A DNA stretch of 64,000 nt from Niveispirillum sp943371025 (GCA_943371025.1 CALRTC020000014.1:1-64000), one strand, 5' to 3'; numbered from the stretch's first letter, positions 16,743-26,868 are shown. Program-made: numbers and translations. The notes: generated from the sequence alone by a model not told the origin.

Positions 16743-18320
16743 ATGGTTGCATCGATGGCCATACGCCGGAAAATCGCCCGCCTGAGAGCTGGCGAGCCCC
16801 CGCGGATGATGGACCTGTTTGCAGGATGTGGCGGGATCACCCTCGGGTTCGTTACCGCCGGCTTCGAACTTGTCGCGTCTGTAGAAGCAGACCCATGGGC
16901 TGCTGAGTCGCATGGGGCGAATTTCGCCTCGTTCAGCCGAGGTATGAATCGGGATGCCCACCGCAAGGCAAATGACATCATCAAGGAAACACCGGCATCG
17001 ATTTTCAAGGACCTGGAAATCGGTGGTCCTGTGGATGAGCAGGTGGATGTATTGGTCGGTGGTCCGCCCTGCCAAGCTTTTGCACGCGTGGGGCGAGCCA
17101 AGCTTCGCCATGAAGCCCACCGCCGGGACGAGGATGATGCTGACATCGCCTTCCTTGTCGATGGCCGTGTGAATCTGTGGCAGCGGTACCTCCATTATGT
17201 CCGCGAGACAAAGCCCGTGGCGCTTCTCATGGAGAATGTCCCGGACATCCTGAATCATGGTGGCCGAAACGTAGCCGAGACGGTGTCTGAACATCTCCAG
17301 AAGTTGGGATACCGGGTCCGTTATACGCTTTTGAACGCCTCCTGGTTCGGCGTCCCGCAGACCCGGGAACGCATGTTCCTCATCGGCATTCATGAAGACC
17401 TGGATGAGGATGTCATCTTCCCGTCGCCCACGCATTTCACCGTTCTTCCGACCGGCTATGAGGGCACGCGCGCGACAGCCAGGAAGCTGATCAACGCGTT
17501 GAGTGCGGGCGTCGAGCACAGCCATTGCCTGATCAATGACCCCTCGGAACGGGATGGCCTTCCGGCAACCACCACGGCGGGCGAAGCCTTTTCGGACCTC
17601 CCAGCCATCCACGCCCTGGACCTGTTCAAGGACGGCAAGCTGCTCCGGGGGCGCAAGGATCCGTCAGAACCGGTACGCTACACCTCCGATACGCCGACAT
17701 CGGACTGGTCGAGGCTGATGCGCAGGTGGCCGGGATTTGGCACGCAGGACCGTAGCACGGGACATGTCATCCGTTACCTGCCGCGTGACTACAAGATATT
17801 CCGCCTCATGGAACAGGGGTGGCAATACCCAGAGGTCTGGCGCTTTGTGGAGGAAAAACGCCGCCAGCTCCTGGAACGGGACTGGGCGGACGGACGCAAG
17901 CGGAATCCGGAGGAGATGCAGGCGTTCATCAAGGCATGGACCCTGCCCTACGATCCGGGGAAGTTTCCAAACAAATGGTGGAAACTTTATCGAGACAAAC
18001 CATCACGAACGCTGCTGGCCCATCTTGGCAAGGATTCGTACAGCCATATCCATTTCGACAGCGATCAGGCGCGTACGATCTCCGTCAGGGAGGCCGCGCG
18101 CCTGCAATCGTTTCCGGACGGTTTTGTGTTGCGTGGAAGCATGAATCCCGCCTTCAAGCAGATCGGCAATGCCGTACCCCCGCTGGTCGCCTATGCAATA
18201 GCAATGGCAATGCGCCCCCTGATCGGGTGCCGGTCCTTGCCGGACATGCGGCAGGAATTGTTGACCATGAACGGGCTGGCTGCAGCCACCGAGGGGGGTG
18301 GTGAAAAATGCGTTTCCTGA
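16743..18320 (+). CDS. DNA cytosine-5 methyltransferase
   Basis: This protein of about 525 residues carries the ordered m5C methylase motifs: DLFAGCGG near residue 23 (cofactor), GGPPCQAF near 107 with the catalytic Cys, ENVP, QTRERMFLIG, and the C-terminal GNAVPPLVAYAIA. The central variable region is the target-recognition domain; the target sequence cannot be read. It modifies host DNA so that the downstream ATPase/nuclease set spares it. The start could also be GTG at 16707 or ATG at 16755; none has a strong ribosome site. Its 3' end overlaps the next gene by 13 bp, making it the first gene of a five-gene operon. Confidence 0.93.
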   Translation: MVASMAIRRKIARLRAGEPPRMMDLFAGCGGITLGFVTAGFELVASVEADPWAAESHGANFASFSRGMNRDAHRKANDIIKETPASIFKDLEIGGPVDEQVDVLVGGPPCQAFARVGRAKLRHEAHRRDEDDADIAFLVDGRVNLWQRYLHYVRETKPVALLMENVPDILNHGGRNVAETVSEHLQKLGYRVRYTLLNASWFGVPQTRERMFLIGIHEDLDEDVIFPSPTHFTVLPTGYEGTRATARKLINALSAGVEHSHCLINDPSERDGLPATTTAGEAFSDLPAIHALDLFKDGKLLRGRKDPSEPVRYTSDTPTSDWSRLMRRWPGFGTQDRSTGHVIRYLPRDYKIFRLMEQGWQYPEVWRFVEEKRRQLLERDWADGRKRNPEEMQAFIKAWTLPYDPGKFPNKWWKLYRDKPSRTLLAHLGKDSYSHIHFDSDQARTISVREAARLQSFPDGFVLRGSMNPAFKQIGNAVPPLVAYAIAMAMRPLIGCRSLPDMRQELLTMNGLAAATEGGGEKCVS

Positions 18321-20317
18321 TCCTGCGTCTCCTGACGCACAGCGAACTGGGCATGTTCCATGAGTACCGTCGTCAAGGGAAGGAAGGCTCCAAACAGCGG
18401 GCCATCAACTTTGACGGAGACGTCGTGGACCGCGTCTTCCCAGCGGCAAGGGATACCGATCGCATCGTAATGGACCTTCGGTATGATACCGACCAGGGTC
18501 AAGGCCGGGCACAGCAATGGTTGAAGAGGCAGGACAAGAACTGGCGCCTCGAGGGCAACTGCCCCCAGGATCGGATTTATCATTTCGTCAGTCCCGGCTG
18601 CCTGTTCGCAATGGAGATCGACGCCGGAACGAGCCCAGGACAAGGTTCCTGGACGGTCTTTCCCACGGACCATCCGGTCACCGCGGCCGTCCTGGCCGAG
18701 GGAGAGAGCGGCGGGCTGGCAAAATCATCGATGATTGCGCTGCATGACGAGGAAGGCCGGCGCATATGGCAATTGCTGAATGAAGTCCGACCGGACCTTT
18801 TCCTGGCGAGGCGCACGGGGAGCGATATGACGCAGGCCCAATCTAAAAGTGCGATGGGCGGGATTGAGTTGCCACCCAATCCCGCACGCTTGGTGGAGAT
18901 CCTGGCCTCAGTCGGCCATACGATGCCGTCTGCCGTCGCCGACCTTGTGGATAATGCAATCAGCGCCGATGCGACTAAAATAGCGATCACCTTCAGCCGA
19001 CCGGACAACGGTCACGGGCGATGGATGACCATTGCCGACAACGGCAATGGCATGGATGAGGCTAGGCTTGCCGAGGCGATGCGGATCGGCAGCAACTCGG
19101 TGTATGAGGGGAACAGCCTTGGCAAGTACGGATATGGCCTGAAGGGTGCTTCCTGGTCCCAGGCAAAGATATTCACCGTTGTGACCAAGCAGGAAGGGGC
19201 AACTCCTCGCCATTTGACCTGGGATACCGATGACATGGACCGGTGGGTGGCCAAGTCGGAGCCGCTGGAGGGATGGGAGTCGGATGTCACCAGCATCGGC
19301 AGCCACGGTACGGTCGTGCTCTGGAAGGGCATGCGTCCCCCACACGCCCTCCCGACCATGCGCGGGCTAGATCCCCATTCTACAGAAATAATGCAGTTGG
19401 AACGCCATCTGGCGCTGGTCTTCCATCGTTTCCTTGAAGGCAAGGCCGCCGGTCGTAAAGCCACGACCATCACCATCAATGAGAGGCGCGTGGAGCCGAA
19501 TAATCCGTTCGGTCATCCGCTTTCATCCGCATACGACGCGAAGACCATCCGCATTCCGACGAGCGGTGATGATGGGCGTGTCCGGGTGCAGGCCTATCTG
19601 CTGCCTTCAGAGGATGAGATCGAGGAATACCACAAAGCCGAGGATCAGGAGGCGGCTTCCAGGGCCCTGGACCGGATCGGCCTGCACGGGAAGCGCAACG
19701 AAACTCAGGGGTTGTTCATCTATCGTCACGACCGCCTCATTAAATGGGGCGGATGGCACCAGATGTGGAACACCAACGACGAGAAGACGAAGCTCGCGCG
19801 TGTCATTGTCGATTTCGACAAGATTCTGGATGACGCTTTCAAGATCAATATCAGCAAGCAGATCGTCCAGCTTCCCCAACAGCTTCAGGCCGAGATCAAG
19901 AAGCTTGCCGAAGTGGCGCGCCGTGACAGCCAGAGGAAATACCGAAAGCAATCCTCGAAGCCACCATTGACACCTGCAGCCGGACCTGGAACCGGTCGGC
20001 CGGTTCCTGCGGATGGTGGCCTGGGAGGAACGATCGGAAAACCCCATGTTCCCGGCATCGTGGACATGCCGCCTGCACAGCCTCACCATCCACAGATATC
20101 CGTGAAGCGGGTCACGACCGAGAGGTTCCTCTGGAAGCTGACCAAGGGAATGACCGGAGCCATGGATATTCAGGTCAGTAATCGCGATGACAACCTGTCG
20201 GCATTGCTTCAGCTGATTGAAACGGATCAAGCAGCTGTTGCCCACTTGGCCGCCTTTCTGGGCAACCTGGATGAGGTGGACGTCCAGAAGCTGCTGTTGG
20301 CCAGGAAAGGTGGCTGA
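18308..20317 (+). CDS. GHKL (MutL/MORC-like) ATPase of Z1 system
   Basis: This 669-residue protein has an N-terminal region of about 170 residues of unknown type, followed by a Bergerat-fold ATPase: DLVDNAISADA near 210 (N box), IADNGNGMD near 241, and GKYGYGLKGAS near 271. The family is the MutL/Hsp90-like ATPases found in restriction-type operons with Z1 proteins, related to eukaryotic MORC. ATP-driven dimer closure on DNA is the expected action. A Pro/Gly-rich linker (about 555-600) precedes a small C-terminal domain. ATG at 18308 overlaps the methylase end; the next gene overlaps at TGATG. Confidence 0.85.
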   Translation: MRFLILRLLTHSELGMFHEYRRQGKEGSKQRAINFDGDVVDRVFPAARDTDRIVMDLRYDTDQGQGRAQQWLKRQDKNWRLEGNCPQDRIYHFVSPGCLFAMEIDAGTSPGQGSWTVFPTDHPVTAAVLAEGESGGLAKSSMIALHDEEGRRIWQLLNEVRPDLFLARRTGSDMTQAQSKSAMGGIELPPNPARLVEILASVGHTMPSAVADLVDNAISADATKIAITFSRPDNGHGRWMTIADNGNGMDEARLAEAMRIGSNSVYEGNSLGKYGYGLKGASWSQAKIFTVVTKQEGATPRHLTWDTDDMDRWVAKSEPLEGWESDVTSIGSHGTVVLWKGMRPPHALPTMRGLDPHSTEIMQLERHLALVFHRFLEGKAAGRKATTITINERRVEPNNPFGHPLSSAYDAKTIRIPTSGDDGRVRVQAYLLPSEDEIEEYHKAEDQEAASRALDRIGLHGKRNETQGLFIYRHDRLIKWGGWHQMWNTNDEKTKLARVIVDFDKILDDAFKINISKQIVQLPQQLQAEIKKLAEVARRDSQRKYRKQSSKPPLTPAAGPGTGRPVPADGGLGGTIGKPHVPGIVDMPPAQPHHPQISVKRVTTERFLWKLTKGMTGAMDIQVSNRDDNLSALLQLIETDQAAVAHLAAFLGNLDEVDVQKLLLARKGG

Positions 20318-22689
20318 TGGGCACGGTTCGCATTGTCAGCGCCCTTCCCCCAAGGCCCATCTGGACAGACCGCCTTTCTGCGGATGGCTGGTATCACTGG
20401 TCCCGACTGGAGGGGTTGCTGCGCGGGGGCAGCAGGTGGGAACCGCAGCAGGTCGATTCTGTTGCAGCGGAATCACTGAGGGTGCTGCGGCAGCTGGCGG
20501 ACCCCTTGCGGAACGCTCCCTTCCAATGTCGCGGCCTCGTGGTGGGATATGTCCAGAGCGGCAAGACGGCAAACTATACAGCACTCGCTGCACGTGCCGT
20601 TGATGCCGGCTACCGGATCGTCATCATACTGTCGGGCATACACGACTCCCTACGAAACCAGACACAGAACCGCCTTGAGCGAGAACTGACCGGCCATCAG
20701 CCGGGCGGCCTCCCGCCCGCCGAAAGGGGACGTGAGTGGATTGCTCTGACGACCCCGACGGAGGACTTCAAGGAACAGGATGTCCGCATCCTGCAGTCCC
20801 CGGCGCCATTCCTTGCCGTCGTCAAGAAGAACGTGCCCGTGCTGGCAAAGCTCGACCGCTGGCTGGATGCCGCAGGCCGCTATCTTGAGGACATGCCGGT
20901 CCTGATCATCGATGACGAGGCGGACCAAGCATCCATCAATACTAAGGGCAACCGGCCGCTGGATGCAGCGGTCGGAGACGAGGATGAGGACGAAGGGTAC
21001 GAGAATGTTGCTCCTTCAAGGACAAATGCCCTCATAAGATCAATACTCAGGCGCACATCGAAGGCGGCCTATGTCGCCTACACCGCGACGCCGTTCGCCA
21101 ACATCCTCATTGATCCGGATGCAATGGATCGTCGGGTTGGCGAGGACCTGTTTCCGAAGGACTTTGTCATCCAACTGCCCCGACCAGCTGGCTATACGGG
21201 CACCGAGGAGCTGTTCGGCGCCTCGGCGCAGTCCCGCGATGTTTTGCGGGTGGTACCGGACGAGGACGTGACGGCCTTGCGGGCGCCACGCCGGCGGAAG
21301 AGCGCCGAGGTCGTAATTAGGGGGCAAGGGCCCGCGCTGCCGGCGTCCCTGGTAGAAGCCCTTCTTTCGTTCTGCCTGGCAGGCGGTGTCCGGTCGTTGC
21401 GGAAGGATCTTGCTGGCAAGGCGCACACCATGCTGGTGCATGTCAGCCAGCGGACGGCGGACCAGGAGCGCATCGCCAGGGCCATTCGTGACCAGCTGGA
21501 ATTGTGGCGGGAGGCCGAGCGCCAGGGACAGCGGCTCGAGGCCGTATTCGGTCCGGCATGGGAGGCCATGAAGGGCGGTATCGAGGCACCGGCCGGCGAT
21601 GACGAAGTGATCGGGGCTTCAACGGCGATCCTGCGACAGATCGTGGTGCTGGAATTGAATAGCGTTACGGGTGAGGACCTGGAATATGATGAAAAGCCCG
21701 GCCGGCAGATCGTCGCCGTCGGCGGGAACCGACTTTCTAGGGGATTGACCCTTGAGGGGTTGACGATCTCGTATTTTCTCCGAACCGCCTCCATGTGCGA
21801 CACCCTGTTACAGATGGCGCGCTGGTATGGCTTCCGCCGCGGCTACGAGGATCTCATCCGAATCTGGACAACCGACGGCATCGCAAGGTGGTTCTCCGAA
21901 CTTGCACTGGTCGAGCAGTCGCTTAGGGATTCGATCGTAGCGTTAGGGCGTGCCGGCAGGAGGCCTGACCAGATGGCCATCCGGCTGCGAGCCCACAGTG
22001 AATTGCTGTTGACGGCGCGGAACAAGTCTAAGGCGGCACTGTCTACCCAGGACTCCTGGTCGGGAGAACATCCGCAGACGGTGCTGCTACCTCTGTCTGA
22101 CAGCGCGCGGCTCGCCTATAATCACGACCTCGCAGACCGGTTCCTTGCCGGATTGGCTTTTTCCACGATGCAGCAGGGAGGGATGCTGTCTCGTGATGTC
22201 GCCCCGGAAACCGTATGTGATTTCCTGCGCGCCTATCGCGTTCATGACGATATCGTGGCCTTCCGCAGCGATCTGTTGGCCGATTGGATAATGGAACGGG
22301 CTGCGGCAGGTGAACTTGTGGACTGGTCAGTTTTCCTGGCATCCCCGGAGGAGGGGCGCCGTGCGACATTGGGACAATATGGAATCGGCCTTGTCAGGCG
22401 AAAGCGCATCTCCAGTGAAAGCATCGGCATCCTGACCGATCCACGGCATGAAGGCATCGACCTTCGGGGTGGGCCTGATTCCTACAGGCGGAGCAACGGA
22501 ACGTATGATTCTGAAGCGATGCGGGCGGCACGGCCGGTGACGCAAGGTCTCCTGATCGTCTATCCTCTTGACCCCGAATATCTCGGGCTGGCACAGACCG
22601 CACCCGTTGTAGCCCTTGCCCTCAGCCTTCCCAGAACATCCGATACGGGTGCCTCCTGGATCGTGAATGGGATGCTGTCGAATGGTTGA
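20317..22689 (+). CDS. Z1-domain ATPase
   Basis: This 790-residue Z1 protein has Walker A GYVQSGKTANY near residue 77, Walker B VLIIDDEADQAS near 195, and a Z1 hallmark segment LSRGLTLEGLTISYFLR followed by LLQMARWYGFRRGYEDL. Z1 proteins resemble superfamily-2 helicases and are found in restriction-type operons with GHKL ATPases. DNA translocation or remodelling is likely. Its start overlaps the ATPase stop, and its last 8 bp overlap the nuclease gene, pointing to a co-assembled complex. Confidence 0.9.
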   Translation: MGTVRIVSALPPRPIWTDRLSADGWYHWSRLEGLLRGGSRWEPQQVDSVAAESLRVLRQLADPLRNAPFQCRGLVVGYVQSGKTANYTALAARAVDAGYRIVIILSGIHDSLRNQTQNRLERELTGHQPGGLPPAERGREWIALTTPTEDFKEQDVRILQSPAPFLAVVKKNVPVLAKLDRWLDAAGRYLEDMPVLIIDDEADQASINTKGNRPLDAAVGDEDEDEGYENVAPSRTNALIRSILRRTSKAAYVAYTATPFANILIDPDAMDRRVGEDLFPKDFVIQLPRPAGYTGTEELFGASAQSRDVLRVVPDEDVTALRAPRRRKSAEVVIRGQGPALPASLVEALLSFCLAGGVRSLRKDLAGKAHTMLVHVSQRTADQERIARAIRDQLELWREAERQGQRLEAVFGPAWEAMKGGIEAPAGDDEVIGASTAILRQIVVLELNSVTGEDLEYDEKPGRQIVAVGGNRLSRGLTLEGLTISYFLRTASMCDTLLQMARWYGFRRGYEDLIRIWTTDGIARWFSELALVEQSLRDSIVALGRAGRRPDQMAIRLRAHSELLLTARNKSKAALSTQDSWSGEHPQTVLLPLSDSARLAYNHDLADRFLAGLAFSTMQQGGMLSRDVAPETVCDFLRAYRVHDDIVAFRSDLLADWIMERAAAGELVDWSVFLASPEEGRRATLGQYGIGLVRRKRISSESIGILTDPRHEGIDLRGGPDSYRRSNGTYDSEAMRAARPVTQGLLIVYPLDPEYLGLAQTAPVVALALSLPRTSDTGASWIVNGMLSNG

Positions 22690-23674
22690 TGGCCCCACCT
22701 CCCGGCAATGGGCTGAACTTAGAGCTTCCCGCCCCGTCAATGACAACGCCTTGTCAACATTGAGCATCACCCATGACGGTGAGCAAACAGCGCTTGCCGT
22801 GGGTATGGACCAGGGTGGCAGCCTCCATCTCCTGATCCCTGTCAGCCGAGGCCCTGCCGGAACACCGCCTCCCGACCTGAACGGCCTCAAGGTGCGGCAT
22901 CGCCTGCTCGAAACGGGGGAGGTGATCGAGCTTTCCGCACCCCCGTCGCACGAGGCGGTGTTCACACCCTTCTGCCGCGACGTCGCCGAAGCCATTGTCG
23001 TTGATCGAAGGGAGCCATGGACTGCGGTTGCTTCAACGGTCCGGAATTGGCAATCTGCGTGGCGCCCTTTGCGCCCGGCCATGGACAAGACTGTTCAGAT
23101 CGGCCTCTTTGGTGAATTGTTCGTGCTTCGCTCCCTGATGATCCGGGTTCTGGGAACGGGCGCCGTCGAACAGTGGAGCGGCCCGGATTCCGAACGTCAC
23201 GACTTCGTCGGCAATCGGCTCCACGTCGAGGTCAAGACCACGCGCAAAAGCAGACCGGAACATGAGATATCCCGCCTCGACCAGTTGCGGGTACCGGATG
23301 GACGCGAACTGCTGTTCGTATCGGTTCAGCTTGAACAGTCAGTGGGCGGGACGGATACGGTGGCGACCGAAATTGATGCGGTCGTGGATTTGCTGCGTAA
23401 TGATGCAGCCGCGCTGGACAATTTCATGGTGAAACTGGTGACCCTTGGCTGGACCGACGAGATGAGGAATTCCGGCGACCTGCTTAGGTTCTTTGTCCGT
23501 GGCGCATCAATCCATGCGGTAGACGACGACTTCCCCAGGCTCCCGGATGATTTCACACCGCCCACGGGCGTGGTATCAGTGAAATACACAATAGATCTGG
23601 CCAATCTACCCGAGTTGGATATCAGCGAGGCAATGTCGATTGTCAGGCACGCCAATCCGGGATACGCGACATGA
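22682..23674 (+). CDS. PD-(D/E)XK motif protein (nuclease of Z1 system)
   Basis: This 330-residue protein has a PD-(D/E)XK-type core in its middle: GLFGELFVL (Glu near 146), RHDFVG (Asp near 182) and LHVEVKTT (E-x-K near 193). This matches the PD-(D/E)XK motif family commonly following Z1 genes. It probably provides the cutting activity of the system. The ATG at 22682 overlaps the Z1 stop by 8 bp; an upstream in-frame start at 22667 is less likely. All three core catalytic residues are present. Confidence 0.85.
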   Translation: MVDGPTSRQWAELRASRPVNDNALSTLSITHDGEQTALAVGMDQGGSLHLLIPVSRGPAGTPPPDLNGLKVRHRLLETGEVIELSAPPSHEAVFTPFCRDVAEAIVVDRREPWTAVASTVRNWQSAWRPLRPAMDKTVQIGLFGELFVLRSLMIRVLGTGAVEQWSGPDSERHDFVGNRLHVEVKTTRKSRPEHEISRLDQLRVPDGRELLFVSVQLEQSVGGTDTVATEIDAVVDLLRNDAAALDNFMVKLVTLGWTDEMRNSGDLLRFFVRGASIHAVDDDFPRLPDDFTPPTGVVSVKYTIDLANLPELDISEAMSIVRHANPGYAT

Positions 23675-23681
23675 TCCTCTG

Positions 23682-24119
23682 ATGACCACAACAAGGAAAA
23701 GGCGGAAGCCCAAGCGGGTTCCAATGACCCGTTCGGAAATCATGGCCCGCATCAAGGGTAGGGACACCCGCCCGGAACTTGAGGTTCGCCGGGCAATGTG
23801 GGCAGCAGGGCTGCGTTACCGCCTGCATGACAAGCGGCTTCCTGGCCGGCCGGATCTGGTATTTTCGGGGCGGCGCATCGTCATCTTCGTACATGGCTGC
23901 TTTTGGCACTGCCATGATGGCTGCGGAAATTTCACGATTCCCAAAACAAGGACCGAATGGTGGATTGCCAAGTTTGACCGGAACAGGGCTCGGGACGCTG
24001 CAGCACGCGCTGAACTTGAAGGGCGCGGATGGAAGGTGATCACCATATGGGAGTGTGAAACATATAGGCAGGAGACGTTGGAAAAGCATGTGGTGGATGT
24101 GAGCCGGTCCAATACATGA
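23682..24119 (+). CDS. vsr: Very short patch repair-type endonuclease (Vsr)
   Basis: This 145-residue Vsr-family nuclease has RSEIMARIKGRDTRPELEVR, then RPDLVF (catalytic Asp), FVHGCFWHCHDGC (zinc/metal site) and TIWECETYR. Classical Vsr nicks at T:G mismatches that arise when 5-methylcytosine deaminates, so it fits beside an m5C methylase. In Z1 operons it may also act as an extra nuclease. ATG at 23682 follows the nuclease gene by 7 bp. It is the last gene of the operon; 24120-24308 shows no gene. Confidence 0.93.
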   Translation: MTTTRKRRKPKRVPMTRSEIMARIKGRDTRPELEVRRAMWAAGLRYRLHDKRLPGRPDLVFSGRRIVIFVHGCFWHCHDGCGNFTIPKTRTEWWIAKFDRNRARDAAARAELEGRGWKVITIWECETYRQETLEKHVVDVSRSNT

Positions 24120-24308
24120 AACGGAATCTTGGCGTATCGCCCTGGGCGAACCCTTTGATGGTCGGTGCAGGGCTTTATCAAATGCCGATTCTGCTCATCC
24201 TTGTTGTGTGCTTCCTGGATTCTATAAAGATCCACTCGCATTGCTTTATCAATCGCAGAACAGTCTGAGATCGGCATCCTATAATGGAAAGGTGTTTTTA
24301 CCCCAAGC

Positions 24309-24626
24309 TCACCCAAGCGGTGACTTCCACCCCTGCGCCTCCGCGACCCATGTACGACGGGACTGCGGATCGTAGACGCACAGCATACTGATGGTAACTT
24401 TCTTGCCCGTAGCCAGCCTGCCCTTTCCCGTCACCAAGGTCACGAACTTGCCGAGTGTGTCGTCGAACCCGATGACCTGCCCGCTTCGCGCCTGCTCCAA
24501 TTTGCTGGCGGCAGCGCAGCTTCTGGCGACATCGGCATTCAGGGCGTCCCATGCCGACGGCGAGGAAGCGAGCGCCGCCGACGGCATCATCAACACGGTC
24601 GCCGCCATCAAGATCTTCCGTGACAT
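24309..24626 (-). CDS. Small secreted protein of unknown function
   Basis: This 105-residue protein starts with a Sec-type signal peptide (MSRKILMAATVLMMPSAALA, cleavage about residue 20). The mature part has two Cys that could pair (DVARSCAAAS and ISMLCVYD). A strong AGGAGG ribosome site directly precedes the ATG at 24626. It has no recognised domain and is not part of a neighbouring operon. The periplasmic location is well supported; function is unknown. The gap 24627-24826 shows no gene. Confidence 0.7.
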   Translation of the reverse strand: MSRKILMAATVLMMPSAALASSPSAWDALNADVARSCAAASKLEQARSGQVIGFDDTLGKFVTLVTGKGRLATGKKVTISMLCVYDPQSRRTWVAEAQGWKSPLG

Positions 24627-24826
24627 ACGCTCCTCCTGCTGATCAACATGCGCACGAACATCCGGCAAGATAATTGAACACAGACGCTATCCTGACGTTC
24701 CGCCCACCACAGTAGGCCGTACCCGAAACCACAGCGCATAGAAGCAAGATCAGCGCTGTGGTTGGCGGTTCAGCAGCACCACACAGAAGACGTCTGATGT
24801 CGGCATCCGGTGGGGAGGTCGGCCCC

Positions 24827-25717
24827 TTAGTCGATGTAGATCGCGAGTTCGTCCGGCGTGCCATTCGGAAATGCTGCCTTCAGGTGATCAAGGAAGGCCG
24901 AGACGCGGGCGCTGAGCAGCCGTCGGGATGGATAGAGAGCCCACAGCTCGATCTCCGGCCCGGCAACGTCACCCCAATGCACCAGGCGGCCTGCATCCAA
25001 GTCCCTGGTCACCAGCGAAACGGGCAGGCGCGCAGCCCCGATGCCTGCCCGCACCGCATCGCGGACCATGACCAGCGACGACAGTCTCATTAAAGGGGCA
25101 ACCGCGAGTCTGGACACTCCCTCCGCGGTCATGACCTCCCATGCCTCCGCTCCATCACCAGCGCCGCGCACGACGGCCCGAGCGGTGGATCCGTCCTGCG
25201 GCAACGCCAAGCCGGGGTTGGCCACGACCACCAGGCGATCACGGAGGAAGACCTTGCCGACCAGGGTCTCGTCCGGATCCGGATTCACCCGGATCGCCAG
25301 ATCATAGCCCTCCTCCACCAGGTCGACCTGGCGGTCGTCCGTCGTCACCTCCAACCGGACCTCGGGGAACTTGCACGCGAAACCGGCCGCCAGCCTCCCC
25401 ATGACGGTCTGGGAGAACAGCAGCGGCGCGCTGACCCGCAGGCGCCCGCGCGGGACCTCGCCGCCAGACGCGATCGCCGCCGCCGCCTCATCGAGCTCGG
25501 TGAGCAGGATGCCCGTCCGCTCGAACAATGCCCGGCCCTCCTCCGTCAGCTTCAGCGTGCGCCCGCCACGCTCGAACAGGCGCAGGCCCAGGTTGGCTTC
25601 CAAATCGGCGACCCGGCGCGACAGCGTGGCCTTGGGGCGGCCCGCCGCACGGGCGGCGCGGCCGAACCCGCCATGCCGGGCGACGAGATTAAAGTCGGCA
25701 AGCGCAAGCAGGTCCAT
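24827..25717 (-). CDS. LysR-family transcriptional regulator
   Basis: This protein of about 296 residues has an N-terminal LysR winged helix (LALADFNLVARHGGFGRAAR, KATLSRRVADLE) and a periplasmic-binding-like effector domain (about 90-290). It is divergent to the NmrA-like reductase gene, the usual arrangement for a LysR regulator and its target. The start at 25717 is preferred over 25798 because it leaves a 105-bp divergent promoter region instead of 24 bp and matches the usual family start. The inducer is unknown. Confidence 0.9.
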   Translation of the reverse strand: MDLLALADFNLVARHGGFGRAARAAGRPKATLSRRVADLEANLGLRLFERGGRTLKLTEEGRALFERTGILLTELDEAAAAIASGGEVPRGRLRVSAPLLFSQTVMGRLAAGFACKFPEVRLEVTTDDRQVDLVEEGYDLAIRVNPDPDETLVGKVFLRDRLVVVANPGLALPQDGSTARAVVRGAGDGAEAWEVMTAEGVSRLAVAPLMRLSSLVMVRDAVRAGIGAARLPVSLVTRDLDAGRLVHWGDVAGPEIELWALYPSRRLLSARVSAFLDHLKAAFPNGTPDELAIYID

Positions 25718-25822
25718 CTGTTCCACCAATGAGACGATCTGTTCAGATATAGCGTCTATTGGTCCCGATGTGGATCGGTCATTTCTCCATTCATCCAATC
25801 ACCCCAACCCGGAGATACTCAC

Positions 25823-26701
25823 ATGACCATCCTCGTTACCGGCGCCACCGGCCGTGTCGGCCGCCATGTCGTCCAGCAACTCCTGAATCGCGGCGCCGAC
25901 GTGCGCGTCCTGGTCCGCGATCCCGCCAAGGCCGACTTTCCGGCGGGCGTGGAAATTGCCAAGGGCGACATGCTGGACATCGACGCGCTGCGCAGCGCCT
26001 TCAAGGGCGTCAGCACGCTGTTCCTGCTCAATGCTGTGGCGGGCGACGAATTCACCCAGGCGCTGGTCGCCTTGAACATCGCCCGCGAGTGCGGCATCGA
26101 CCGCGTCGTCTACCTGTCGGTGATCCACGCCGACCGCTTCGTAAATGTACCGCATTTCGCGGTGAAGTCCGGTGCAGAGCGTATGATCGAGCAGATGGGC
26201 TTCAGCGCCACGGTCTTGCGCCCGGCCTACTTCATCGACAACGACCTGATGGTCAAGGACGTCATCCTGAACCACGGTGTCTATCCGATGCCGATCGGCG
26301 GCAAGGGCGTGGCCATGGTCGACATCCGCGACATCGCCGAGGTCGCCGCGATCGAACTGGTCCGCCGCGCGCAGTCCCTTGGCAAACTGCCCAACGAGAC
26401 CATCAACTTGGTTGGCTCCGACACCCTGACCGGCGCGGACCTGGCCGCGATCTGGTCGGACGCCCTGGGCCGCCCGGTCGTCTATGGCGGCGATGACCCG
26501 AGCGGGTTCGAACAGAACCTGGCAGGGTTCATGCCCCGGTGGATGGCCTATGAGATGCGCCTGATGGCCGAACGCTATGTCAGCGACGGCATGGTCCCCG
26601 AGACCGGTGACGTCGAACGCCTGACCAGACTGCTGGGCCATCCACTGCACACCTACAAGGAATTCGCGCGCGGGGTCGCCGTCGACACCGAGCGGAGTTG
26701 A
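25823..26701 (+). CDS. NmrA-like NAD(P)-binding oxidoreductase
   Basis: This 292-residue atypical short-chain dehydrogenase has a nucleotide-binding GATGRVGRHV at residues 7-16 and lacks a canonical YxxxK pair. It belongs to the NmrA/quinone-reductase-like group, which act as NAD(P)H sensors or reductases of quinones and electrophiles. It is divergent from a LysR gene, so probably induced by a small molecule that the regulator senses. The frame is intact and there is a GGAG ribosome site. Confidence 0.88.
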   Translation: MTILVTGATGRVGRHVVQQLLNRGADVRVLVRDPAKADFPAGVEIAKGDMLDIDALRSAFKGVSTLFLLNAVAGDEFTQALVALNIARECGIDRVVYLSVIHADRFVNVPHFAVKSGAERMIEQMGFSATVLRPAYFIDNDLMVKDVILNHGVYPMPIGGKGVAMVDIRDIAEVAAIELVRRAQSLGKLPNETINLVGSDTLTGADLAAIWSDALGRPVVYGGDDPSGFEQNLAGFMPRWMAYEMRLMAERYVSDGMVPETGDVERLTRLLGHPLHTYKEFARGVAVDTERS

Positions 26702-26868
26702 TCCGGCCAGCGCTGTTCCGCTGAAAGGGGAAGACCAGGCGAAGCGCGGAGGGGTTTAGCCGTTCTCAGGCTCGGGCAGGTCCGCGTAGCACCACCACCA
26801 CCACGGTGCCGAAGGCCGCCCGATTTCCCTCGCCACCACCTTTCGTTCTCAGGGCGCGTAAGCGCCAG

